A stretch of DNA of 32,722 bases from the NCBI GenBank assembly GCA_964419055.1, contig CAYQNU010000028.1:1-32722 (forward strand). Reading direction: 5' to 3'. Below the pieces are notes generated by a model. That model saw only the letters and a program-made list of their open reading frames with translations. It was not told where the DNA came from and did no database searches. The DNA is from CAYQNU01 sp964419055 (lineage in GTDB: Bacteria > Bacteroidota > Bacteroidia > Flavobacteriales_D > Parvicellaceae). This document shows, piece after piece, positions 17,363 through 25,835 of the stretch. The position numbers and the translations under genes were made by a program. Positions within the stretch are counted from its first letter, which is position 1; each line of letters begins with the position of its first letter.

Positions 17363-18126
17363 GAAACCTCAGGTTCGTTAAATAATGTCATTACATCGTT
17401 GTCCCACAATTTTGAGATATAAAATTTGATTGTTTGATCGGAGCCATAGTTTGAACGAGTTTTAATCTGCAAACTGTAATTATAAGTGCTTCCTACCCAT
17501 CTCAGTGCAATTTTATTCCACCACCAACCATAATGTGCTTGTGTGGAAGCAATTTTACTTTTTGATTTGCCAAAGGTGCTTAAAGCATGTGCATGTAATA
17601 GCGCATATTTTCCTGTTTTTTCCTTGCCAACTTGCGCCATAATTTCAAATGCACAGCATCCATTCAAGTCAGTTAATATGGTTTGCCAAGTACCATTTGC
17701 AGCTACTGTACCCATTTTGTAGGTACCAATTCGGGTAGAAACACCTAAGGTTCCATTTACCTCTAAAGTTGTTCTTGGGTTATTGGTATGTATACCAACA
17801 TTTCCGCCTTTCTCAAGAAATAAAACATCTGATGGTGTGCTACCATTTGTGGGTTGCGTAAACAAAAGACCTTGTGCCTCGTCATTTTTAAGTTGAATAG
17901 ACCATTGTGGAAGATCATCTTGTATCTTTTCATAAAAACTTATCAAGTTGTCTGAGTCAGAGCTTTCTGGTGAAAGTATCAGTCCATCTTTAAGATTTTT
18001 AGAAATTCCATCATCTACTTTGTTCAACATAGAATTTATTAAACTTTCAAAATTCTCTTGGGTTGGACGATTTCCATTTTGGAAAAATGCTTTTAAGCTG
18101 TCCCTATTTAAAGGTTTATCGGCCAT
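17359..18126 (-). CDS. Tail-fibre-like protein between the two baseplate genes
   Basis: 255 residues. The N-terminus (SLKAFFQNGNRPTQENFESL, about 8-27) resembles the leading domain of Bacteroidota tail-fibre-type proteins. Residues about 100-128 (GGNVGIHTNNPRTTLEVNGT) are the short beta-rich shaft motif common in phage fibres. The C-terminal 120 residues (R-IGTYKMGTVAANGTW onward) are globular and rich in Trp/Tyr, so could bind a surface ligand. It may be a baseplate-attached receptor-binding or peripheral protein, taking the place of Afp13. The role is inferred from motif type and position. Confidence 0.6.
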   Translation of the reverse strand: MADKPLNRDSLKAFFQNGNRPTQENFESLINSMLNKVDDGISKNLKDGLILSPESSDSDNLISFYEKIQDDLPQWSIQLKNDEAQGLLFTQPTNGSTPSDVLFLEKGGNVGIHTNNPRTTLEVNGTLGVSTRIGTYKMGTVAANGTWQTILTDLNGCCAFEIMAQVGKEKTGKYALLHAHALSTFGKSKSKIASTQAHYGWWWNKIALRWVGSTYNYSLQIKTRSNYGSDQTIKFYISKLWDNDVMTLFNEPEVS

Positions 18127-18128
18127 AT

Positions 18129-21100
18129 TTATAGTAAATTAGTGTTAATTAATAAAATTGAATCTTGAGCTGAAGGGGCATTCACATCGGTCAATCTCCC
18201 TTGTTTTGTTAAGTCTTTTTCTTCTCCAATTATAAAATCTAATCCGATTTCCATATCATCTAAACCAACCACAATGGGTTTTACTATTTGATCATCGACA
18301 ATGGTAATTTTATGCGTTACAACTGGACTTAGCATGGACCAAGGAGTGGATGGAAAAATAACATTTGATCCCCTATAAACCTTCAATTCAAAGGTGGTTT
18401 CAGTAGTTTGAATAATGTGTTCAATACATAACGATTGAACCGATTTTATAAAAGGTAATTTTTCAATAAAATTTTCTAACTTGGAGGGTATAGCTACATC
18501 GCCTATTCCGTTAGCCCCATTCTCAACATCCACTGTTGGGGATAAGAAATCGGTAATATTTTTGTTTAGTAAGTCAAGATAGTATCCTCCATTATCATCA
18601 GGCATAAATTCTATTGTGGCGTTGACGATTAGTGTTTCTATAGTTGGGTTTATAACTTCTATTTTTGTAAAAGAATTTGCCTTTTGTTTTATATAATCGT
18701 GTACTTGATCTAAAAATTCTCTTCCATAATAAAACCGTTCTTGAATGCTCCATTGTTGACTTAAAAGTATCAATTTAAGGCTTCCAGGCGTAATTTTAAA
18801 GTGGACATCTTGATTTATGCATTTTGCTACTCTAATGTCATTGAATTGTTCCAAAACAATACGTTCAAAATCCCAAATGGATAAAGCTCTATTTTTGTGT
18901 CTAAGCCGCTCACTTATTCGAACGTACATGTTTGACTGATTTTCAGGTGTTTTCCCTCCAAATGAATCTTGCGGTTGAATTATTGATTTAACATTTGGTT
19001 GTTTTCCTACGAATTTGGATATGCTACCCATTGGAATAACTTGCCCAATTACATTATTGTCTTCGCTAGTGCATGTTACTTCCACGGCATTAAAATAGAT
19101 TCCTTTGATTTTGGGATAATGTTCAGGACTAGATTTTGTTGAAACTCTAATCCAAAATAAGTTTGATTCTATCGAATCAAACTTATGAAGTACTAATTCG
19201 ATTATTCCTGATTTAACTAATTTGTTGGTATTATCAACCAAAATATCTTCGTTTTTGAAAGGTATCCATTTGTTTAATTGAAAATATTCTAATTGTAAAG
19301 TATCATCCTCTGGAATGGTTATGGTGGTACTAGAAGGTAATAAATCAAAAAATAAACTTACCGTCATGAGTTGGTCAATACCTTTTAACCCTATATAAAG
19401 GTAGCCGGTATATTTAAGATTGTAAAAAAAGGAATCCCCGAAAACTACTCCATTTTTAATTATTGGAACGAATCCAAATGGTGAAATATGAAAGTATTCT
19501 GATGTTGGTTGACTCAACAATTGGTTTCGTTGCTTTGTTGGGTCAAATTGTATTATTTCTTTAGCTGTATAATCTAAGGTTATTGAAGCAACTTTTGGTA
19601 CAAATGGTCTATTTGGAAAAGGTAATTGTGTCTTGTTCTTAGCATTATACATGGCAATATTACTATAATCTCTTTGGTATAAATCCATACCAAAACCATA
19701 AGATGGCTCTATTAAATTAAATCTAATAAATCCTCCACTAGAATTAATAGAATATAATAAAGGGTCATTAAGAGTATTATCTCGGGAATCTACATACATA
19801 TTAAAATTGTCCAAACACAAGGTTGTTTTTTTGTCTAAAACACAACTTTGGTATCCTTCCGGAGTCAATATTTCTTGTGTTTTAAATAAATCCAGTTTTT
19901 GTGGGTTGGGTGACAAATCAGTCCAATTATAATTGATTAATGCTTGTGCTTCTAATTTAAATGAACTATTCAGAAAACTTTCAGAATAGCCTGAGTAATA
20001 GGTCTCTAAACCTCCATAATCTAACGGCAAATTATCCCAATTAAATTGGACGGCTACCGATGTAACTTGTTTTTGAAATAATTCAGATTTACCAATTAAT
20101 AAATAAGAATTGTGTGCAGGTAAAGGACCAAATAAATCAAAAGGTTTTCCTTGTGGAACGATGCCAATATTATTATATAAAGCCAAGTTTTTTATTCCAC
20201 TTACGGTAACATCAATTTCAATAGTACTGATTGTTAACTGATTGACAAACGAATATAAAAAACAAGGAGCAAGATTGTTTAAACTAATTTTTATTGAAGG
20301 AAAAGTCAGATTTTGTTCATTTTTCTTTGGTAATGTCAATGAATCCGAAGCTTCATCTAACAGCAAATCGATACAAAAAGCTGTGTTTTCATTGTCGTAA
20401 GTGATTACATAATTTGAGAAATTAACCCAACCATTTATAGTAGTGTAGGAAATAAGGAGCCCTTCATCAAAAAGTCTTGAAAAAACAACATTAAATGGTA
20501 TTTTTTTGGAAGCAACTATTTGATTCATGAGATTCCAAAAAGTATCCGTTTGATTTAATTCGGAATTAGTTTCCCGATTCAAGTTAAATTTCAATTGTAT
20601 GGTTCTTTTCCCTTCACTTAAGTAGAGTACTTTCGAACTAACGATACAACCCAATTCGACTGTTTTTGATTCGTTTATTGAAGTTTGGGTACTTAATTGC
20701 TTATTGGCACCAAATAAGTACCATTCATCAGGTGAGGTCACTGTCTTACCTTCTGTTAGCAATATATTTTTGCTAACGGATGAAATAAGCGGTTCCTCTG
20801 TCCCAAATTGCAAAAAAGGGTTTTGTTGTAAGTAAAGCGTTTGTAGTTCAGCCAATTCAATCTGATAAGCAACTATCGGTTTGTCAGTAGAGAATAAGAT
20901 TTCACTTTGCGACCCAAACAGTTTTCCTGCAGAAAGTTTTGAATTCACATCAATAAAAGCCGATGAAACATTTGGTAGCAAGTCAAATGAAACCACCGAC
21001 TTTGTAGAGTCCCCTTTATTAGCTTTTATGTTTAAAATATCTTTGTAATAAAAATCTAAATGTCGGAGATTTAATCCATTCATTTGATGTTGGAGTTGTT

Positions 21101-21752
21101 GCAATAACAAGGTAAAAGCAATGTATAATGCACTTTGAGGCGGATGATAGGCATTTGTATAAAATGCGGTTTGTAAATGTTCAACCGTAATTTTTTTGAT
21201 ATTTAATATCACCCATTTAAACGTATGTACAGCGTTTTTAACTCGCTTCACTTCTTCCTTTGTAAGTTCTCTTCTGTGTTGTGATGTAGTATTTTCTAGA
21301 CTATTTTTAAGTTCATTTAGTACATTGCGTTGATCAAAAAGCACATCTACCTGCATATTTAAAAATGTGCTAGCCAATTCATTTTCATTTAAATTCACTA
21401 GATGTTGTCTCCAGTTTTCAATTGTTTCATTCCAGTTTAATAGAACATCTATTTGATCTAATATTTCACTTTGGATAGCTGAACTAGAACCATGATTATT
21501 TTCAATTGTTTCGATTGAAGTAATAGATGAAGCAATAATTGACGACATAAAAAGAATACTATCACCCTGCTCAATTCCTTGCCAAGTTGTTGTTGTTTCG
21601 TTTTGAATATTATAAAAATTGATATGCTTAAGATAATGTACGATATAGCTTATGACCTCTGAAAAAGATCGTTGGTCAATTTCAAAATCAGGATTCAGTA
21701 ACTGTCCTAAAGCTCGTTTCGTAGAAAGGGTTCCTATACGTGTTTCTAGCAT
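18129..21752 (-). CDS. eCIS baseplate J-like protein (Afp11/Pvc11-like)
   Basis: 1207 residues. The C-terminal half carries baseplate J/gp6-type sequence: NMYVRISERLRHKNRALSIW (about 935-960) followed by DFERIVLEQFNDI and later GIGDVAIPSKLENFIEKLP. The N-terminal half is a large beta-rich region. In AFP/PVC particles this protein forms the wedge ring with gp25 (Afp9) and Afp12. It follows the gp25 gene by 18 bp and precedes the fibre-like gene by 2 bp. Confidence 0.87.
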   Translation of the reverse strand: MLETRIGTLSTKRALGQLLNPDFEIDQRSFSEVISYIVHYLKHINFYNIQNETTTTWQGIEQGDSILFMSSIIASSITSIETIENNHGSSSAIQSEILDQIDVLLNWNETIENWRQHLVNLNENELASTFLNMQVDVLFDQRNVLNELKNSLENTTSQHRRELTKEEVKRVKNAVHTFKWVILNIKKITVEHLQTAFYTNAYHPPQSALYIAFTLLLQQLQHQMNGLNLRHLDFYYKDILNIKANKGDSTKSVVSFDLLPNVSSAFIDVNSKLSAGKLFGSQSEILFSTDKPIVAYQIELAELQTLYLQQNPFLQFGTEEPLISSVSKNILLTEGKTVTSPDEWYLFGANKQLSTQTSINESKTVELGCIVSSKVLYLSEGKRTIQLKFNLNRETNSELNQTDTFWNLMNQIVASKKIPFNVVFSRLFDEGLLISYTTINGWVNFSNYVITYDNENTAFCIDLLLDEASDSLTLPKKNEQNLTFPSIKISLNNLAPCFLYSFVNQLTISTIEIDVTVSGIKNLALYNNIGIVPQGKPFDLFGPLPAHNSYLLIGKSELFQKQVTSVAVQFNWDNLPLDYGGLETYYSGYSESFLNSSFKLEAQALINYNWTDLSPNPQKLDLFKTQEILTPEGYQSCVLDKKTTLCLDNFNMYVDSRDNTLNDPLLYSINSSGGFIRFNLIEPSYGFGMDLYQRDYSNIAMYNAKNKTQLPFPNRPFVPKVASITLDYTAKEIIQFDPTKQRNQLLSQPTSEYFHISPFGFVPIIKNGVVFGDSFFYNLKYTGYLYIGLKGIDQLMTVSLFFDLLPSSTTITIPEDDTLQLEYFQLNKWIPFKNEDILVDNTNKLVKSGIIELVLHKFDSIESNLFWIRVSTKSSPEHYPKIKGIYFNAVEVTCTSEDNNVIGQVIPMGSISKFVGKQPNVKSIIQPQDSFGGKTPENQSNMYVRISERLRHKNRALSIWDFERIVLEQFNDIRVAKCINQDVHFKITPGSLKLILLSQQWSIQERFYYGREFLDQVHDYIKQKANSFTKIEVINPTIETLIVNATIEFMPDDNGGYYLDLLNKNITDFLSPTVDVENGANGIGDVAIPSKLENFIEKLPFIKSVQSLCIEHIIQTTETTFELKVYRGSNVIFPSTPWSMLSPVVTHKITIVDDQIVKPIVVGLDDMEIGLDFIIGEEKDLTKQGRLTDVNAPSAQDSILLINTNLL

Positions 21753-21770
21753 ACGTCTAATGTTGTATGG

Positions 21771-22223
21771 TTACTCAGCTATTTGAATGATTTGTGTATT
21801 GTACAAAAGAGGAATATCGGTTCCCTCGACTTTGTAAAAAGGGAAAACCAAATTAAATCGTGTGTTTGATTGTTCAATTCTATAATCCAGTGAAATTTTC
21901 AATTCGCCATTTTGATAATTTGAGCCATCTATACTTATTTCATTGAGTTCTATTCTGGTTTCATAATTGATTATAGCTGTTCTAATATGTTCTTTTAAGA
22001 AGTTGAGTTTTGAGGTGTTGATAGACTCAAATAAAAAATCGATTAAATTGCAGCCATAATCTGGAGTCATAATGCGTTCACCCAAACTTGTACTCAACAA
22101 AATTTCAAGAGATTGTTGAATGTCTTCAGCTGCCTCTACCATTTTGATTTGGAGATTATTGTTCTGGTTGAAAGTAGGAGGAAAACTCCAGCCTCTTCCT
22201 AAAAATGATTGATTAATACTCAT
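21771..22223 (-). CDS. gp25-like baseplate wedge protein (Afp9/Pvc9-like)
   Basis: 150 residues, the normal size for the GPW/gp25 family. The diagnostic stretch is TSLGERIMTPDYGCNLIDFL (about 45-64). gp25 nucleates sheath assembly on the baseplate in phage T4, T6SS and eCIS. It lies 10 bp after the VgrG-like spike gene and 18 bp before the Afp11-like gene, the conserved Afp8-9-11 order. Confidence 0.95.
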   Translation of the reverse strand: MSINQSFLGRGWSFPPTFNQNNNLQIKMVEAAEDIQQSLEILLSTSLGERIMTPDYGCNLIDFLFESINTSKLNFLKEHIRTAIINYETRIELNEISIDGSNYQNGELKISLDYRIEQSNTRFNLVFPFYKVEGTDIPLLYNTQIIQIAE

Positions 22224-22233
22224 ATCTTTTGAA

Positions 22234-24021
22234 TTAGTTTATCATTACTGTAGTTCCTTTTACACTCATTTGTCCATTACTAGAAATAGCACATTCTGCT
22301 GTACCGTCAATTTTTACACTTTGATTACCTGAAACGGTGATTTGTCCGCCTTCTTCTTTGATAGACTGTGATCCGCTTAGTGAAATATTCACTCCTTCAA
22401 TTTTAACATCTTGTGCAGCTTTTATAGATATATTCGATTGACTATTGAGCGTTATACCTTTGTCATTCATTTGTATTACATTACTGTTTTGATCAGTTAA
22501 GGTTATGCCTTTATCTTTATCACTCAGCACGATGGTATTACCCCCTGGAGTTATAATGCTTAAAATCTTATTTTCTTCATCAAATTTTAACTGTAATTTA
22601 CTTTGTGTTATAAGTGTTTTGATGGAATTCTTATCATCTGGGGTAAGGGGAGCAGGTATTTTACTACTAAAAACACTTCCCAAGATTACTGGATAAGACG
22701 GATTATCATCCATAAATCCTAGAATAACTTCATCATCAATTTCAGGCATAAAGAACGCTCCAAAAGTATTTCCAGCATAAAAAGTAGATAATCTGGCCCA
22801 AATTGGATCACTGTTTTCGCCTAAAATAGGCATTTGCACTTGAACTCTGAATTCATTATTTGGGTCTTCATTTATTTTTTTTACAATTCCCGTCTGTAAA
22901 CCGTGAACAGGAGGGCTAACCCCTTCTGAACCGGGATTTAATAACTCATTTTTTTCTGCAAACGACTCCGGTGACATTCCAATTTCAGCAGTAGTAGTCC
23001 AACCACCACCACTTATACTGTGTGTAACACCTGATATATAAGAATCTCCATTAAATCGTTCACTCAAACCAATCAACTTAATTAAGGTATTAACCTTGGC
23101 CTTTGGAGAGCCATGAAATGTAACTGTACCTGTAAATTGAGATAATCTTAATCGCAGCAAAATTGAATCCGCCCAAGCCTGTAATTCATCTTGGGGTAAG
23201 GGTGCCGATTTGGTAAGTTTCAGAGGATTTGCGGATAAAACGCTCGATAAGGTTGAACCGGTTAAGTCTCCTTCTTTGTTCAAAGTGGGATCTTTGGCTG
23301 TGGCAGATATCATTTTTTGAGTAGCTGGATCAAAAGCACTGCATTCCACACTGGAATATTGTTCTACAGCATTAATTTCAGAATCAAATTCAATCATATC
23401 ATAACCAAATTGGATTTGTAATTCAGGCGTTGCAGAAACATTTGGAGCAGCAACAGTCACTTTGCCCGCATCTGTTGTCACTATCATTCCATTTTTTTCA
23501 GCAAGCATATTTATAAAATCCCAATCCGAAACATTGGGTTTAACAATCTCTTCATTTACTAACGTTGTTGCCGTAACCTCTGCAGATAGTCCCGATGCAT
23601 TTTCGATTATGGCTTGAATAATTTCACTATCTTTTTTCTTTAAATACGTTGCCTTTTCTTTGTTTTTAGTAAGTACTTCTGCTTTATCCTTGCAGCTTAT
23701 TTTTAAACTGGATGAACTCCCTTCGCTTACACTAATGCTTTCTTTGGTAACTATTCCTTTGAAAATGGTATCGTTTTTTGACTGATATCCTAATTTAATT
23801 TCTATTTCGGTACCTGGTTTAAACGTATCTGAATCAGTTACTTCAAACGTTTGGCTGGCGCTGCTTCCGTCTCTAACCGTAATTTCAGCACTCGATAATT
23901 TTCCTATACCAATGCTGATGTTCATAGACATAATTTCAAATGCAGAAGGAATTTCAGTTCCTGCTGAAAGTATACTAAATGAAAACACATTTGATTCTTC
24001 TATGAGTGGTGAAACGGGCAT
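22234..24021 (-). CDS. VgrG-like central spike protein (Afp8/Pvc8-like)
   Basis: 595 residues. Residues 1 to about 360 resemble the phage late-control D/gp27 hub; about 375-470 form the gp5-type OB-fold (VHGLQTGIVKKINEDP, then NPSYPVILGSVFSS); the remainder (about 480-595) is a short-repeat beta-helix (DKGITL twice, then KIEGVNISLSGSQ and ISSNGQMSVKGTTV) making the membrane-piercing needle. It should form a trimer capped by the PAAR-like DUF4280 protein. The LysM hub gene is 5 bp upstream. Confidence 0.94.
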   Translation of the reverse strand: MPVSPLIEESNVFSFSILSAGTEIPSAFEIMSMNISIGIGKLSSAEITVRDGSSASQTFEVTDSDTFKPGTEIEIKLGYQSKNDTIFKGIVTKESISVSEGSSSSLKISCKDKAEVLTKNKEKATYLKKKDSEIIQAIIENASGLSAEVTATTLVNEEIVKPNVSDWDFINMLAEKNGMIVTTDAGKVTVAAPNVSATPELQIQFGYDMIEFDSEINAVEQYSSVECSAFDPATQKMISATAKDPTLNKEGDLTGSTLSSVLSANPLKLTKSAPLPQDELQAWADSILLRLRLSQFTGTVTFHGSPKAKVNTLIKLIGLSERFNGDSYISGVTHSISGGGWTTTAEIGMSPESFAEKNELLNPGSEGVSPPVHGLQTGIVKKINEDPNNEFRVQVQMPILGENSDPIWARLSTFYAGNTFGAFFMPEIDDEVILGFMDDNPSYPVILGSVFSSKIPAPLTPDDKNSIKTLITQSKLQLKFDEENKILSIITPGGNTIVLSDKDKGITLTDQNSNVIQMNDKGITLNSQSNISIKAAQDVKIEGVNISLSGSQSIKEEGGQITVSGNQSVKIDGTAECAISSNGQMSVKGTTVMIN

Positions 24022-24026
24022 AACTT

Positions 24027-24698
24027 TTATTTAATTGGGGGTAAATACAATTTTGTTCCTGGGGTTAATTTTCTGAAATTAGTGAGGTTATTAAATTTTG
24101 CCACTTCTAAATAATAACTTGGGTCGCCATAAATCTTGTTACAAATTAAAGGCAACGAATCACCTTGCTTTATTTCAATTAAATGTGTTAAATCAGGTGA
24201 CTTATTATTAGCTTCTTTAGCTATCGTTGCAGCATCTAATGATTTGATAAATGAACATGAAGCTTTGGCGCGTAGGGGGATACCATTTTTTTGAAATAAC
24301 GTATATTCAATCTTCAAAGATGCCAGTTTACACTTAAAAACCAGCGTTCCCCAATTGAGAATCAAATAATTGGGTTCGTGAATATCACCATTATAATCAA
24401 AACAAACCTTTTTGAAAAGGGTAATTTGTGCGCCTATAGGTAATTTATTTATAGGCATTAGAGGAGGAGCTTCTACCGCTCCTGTGGCATCAAAATAGAT
24501 GTCAAATGAGATGGTTTCTGGCGGCATACCTTTAAACATTAAGGGCGTACCGGGAGCTCCTATTGGGACATCCTCATTGTAATTGACCTTGTGTTCGTGG
24601 GTATACGATGCAGGGTTAATAAATACAACCGTGGCTAATGTAGGAGGCAACGTATATTTATTATCCTTAAAGGCAGCTATTTTTAGTCTATCATGCAT
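24027..24698 (-). CDS. LysM-containing hub/tail protein (Afp7/Pvc7-like)
   Basis: 223 residues. The C-terminal LysM domain (about 172-222, IEIKQGDSLPLICNKIYGDP through LTPGTKLYLPP) matches the LysM-tailed protein that links the inner tube to the spike hub in eCIS and myophages (gp53-like role). The N-terminal part (about 15-165) is beta-rich. The gaps to DUF5908 (6 bp) and the spike gene (5 bp) keep the usual tube-DUF5908-Afp7-Afp8 order. Confidence 0.9.
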   Translation of the reverse strand: MHDRLKIAAFKDNKYTLPPTLATVVFINPASYTHEHKVNYNEDVPIGAPGTPLMFKGMPPETISFDIYFDATGAVEAPPLMPINKLPIGAQITLFKKVCFDYNGDIHEPNYLILNWGTLVFKCKLASLKIEYTLFQKNGIPLRAKASCSFIKSLDAATIAKEANNKSPDLTHLIEIKQGDSLPLICNKIYGDPSYYLEVAKFNNLTNFRKLTPGTKLYLPPIK

Positions 24699-24704
24699 AT
24701 TCCC

Positions 24705-24863
24705 TTATCGCTCTTTTCTTTTACTGATTTCCTTTTTAATTTCCTTTTTACATTCCTTTAAAATGGCTTGTTTAATCCTTTCTATATCGAGGTTTTCACC
24801 TGTTTTCCTTAAGGATTCTTCAATTTTAACCTTAATTACTAATTCTCTGATTTCTATTGCCAT
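24705..24863 (-). CDS. DUF5908-like small eCIS protein
   Basis: A 52-residue ORF, starting MAIEIRELVIKVKI and ending KKEISKRKER, lies between the second tube gene (gap 11 bp) and the LysM gene (gap 6 bp). Its length, the MAIEIREL start, the basic Lys/Glu helix, and its position just before the Afp7-like gene match the DUF5908 proteins seen in Bacteroidota eCIS loci. Its function in the particle is not known to me. It fills what would otherwise be an odd 176-bp hole in the operon. Confidence 0.85.
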   Translation of the reverse strand: MAIEIRELVIKVKIEESLRKTGENLDIERIKQAILKECKKEIKKEISKRKER

Positions 24864-24874
24864 ATTGTAAGAAT

Positions 24875-25339
24875 TTATAGAACTTGAAAGTAACTGTATG
24901 CAAACTCTAGTGTTTCTATAGCTATTTCGTTATTCATTGAATTAAAATCAGAAATAGACCATTTTACAGGCCAAGCGTTCACAAAACTCCACGATTTTAA
25001 TGGTGTGCCTTGTTCATTTAATAGCTTAACTACTATGTTTTTAGTAGTTATAGTCTCCGTTAATGAAATGGGGCCCAAAGAAATTCCTCCAATAGGATCT
25101 AAGCACCATTTTGCAACAGCAGAATCCTTTGCTACAAGCCCTCTTTTTAGAACCAAATTAGAATATTTTACAGCTGTGGGAACCCTGTGTATATATGGGT
25201 TCCCACCTTCTGTAATTTCCTCTATTCCTCGCTCCAAAGAAATGCCAGACACCTCTTTAAAAGAGGCATCGGCTTTTCCTAAGACTCCTGAAAAAGACAA
25301 TTGAAAATAAAAAGCAACTGGTGGATAATATTCACTCAT
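24875..25339 (-). CDS. Second tube/tube-initiator protein (gp19 family, Afp5-like)
   Basis: 154 residues of the T4 gp19-like/Hcp-fold tail tube family: VAFYFQLSFSGVLGKADASFKEVSGISLERG near the N-terminus, LVLKRGLVA in the middle, and LLNEQGTPLKSWSFVNAWPVKW near the C-terminus. It is a divergent paralogue of the neighbouring main tube protein. In AFP/PVC loci the second copy (Afp5) forms the first ring joining the tube to the hub. Placement next to DUF5908 and the Afp7-like gene fits that role. Confidence 0.9.
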   Translation of the reverse strand: MSEYYPPVAFYFQLSFSGVLGKADASFKEVSGISLERGIEEITEGGNPYIHRVPTAVKYSNLVLKRGLVAKDSAVAKWCLDPIGGISLGPISLTETITTKNIVVKLLNEQGTPLKSWSFVNAWPVKWSISDFNSMNNEIAIETLEFAYSYFQVL

Positions 25340-25345
25340 ATACCC

Positions 25346-25801
25346 TTATCCATTTGCTATCACTAACCCTTCATGAGTTAACTCCATTGTTTCTACAGCT
25401 ACCTCGTTGGCATCAGATTTCATATCGGTACCCGTAATTTTTGAAGGCCACGCGTTGGTGAGTGTCCAAGTCATTGTTGGGTTTCCTTGTTCGTCTAATA
25501 ACTGAATAGTAACGGTTTCTCTCTTAATGGTGTTCATTTTAATGGCACTGTACCACTTAAAGAAGTTGTTATCTTTAGCAAAGATTCCTTTTTTAAGTGT
25601 TACGTTTCCAAATTTTGCAATTCCGGGCATTTTTATTGTCGAAAATGTTTTGCTATCACCGTGACGGTATTCTATAGCTTGTGTTTCTGTGTCCAATCCA
25701 GATACTTCCTGAAATGAAACAGTGCTGTCTTGTGACCCTAACGATACTTTGAAGTAAAACTTGGGTAAAGGCCAGTTGGTGTCTTGGGCTTCTCCTGCCA
25801 T
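25346..25801 (-). CDS. Main inner tube protein (gp19/Hcp-like, Afp1-like)
   Basis: 151 residues. Typical gp19-family landmarks: FYFKVSLGSQDSTVSFQEVSGLD, FGNVTLKKGIFAKDNNFFKWY and LLDEQGNPTMTWTLTNAWPSK. Stacked hexameric rings make the lumen that carries cargo. It is the first of two tube paralogues, 34 bp after the sheath gene. Confidence 0.93.
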   Translation of the reverse strand: MAGEAQDTNWPLPKFYFKVSLGSQDSTVSFQEVSGLDTETQAIEYRHGDSKTFSTIKMPGIAKFGNVTLKKGIFAKDNNFFKWYSAIKMNTIKRETVTIQLLDEQGNPTMTWTLTNAWPSKITGTDMKSDANEVAVETMELTHEGLVIANG

Positions 25802-25835
25802 AATCTTATTTTTTTATTGATTAAACATTATTATT

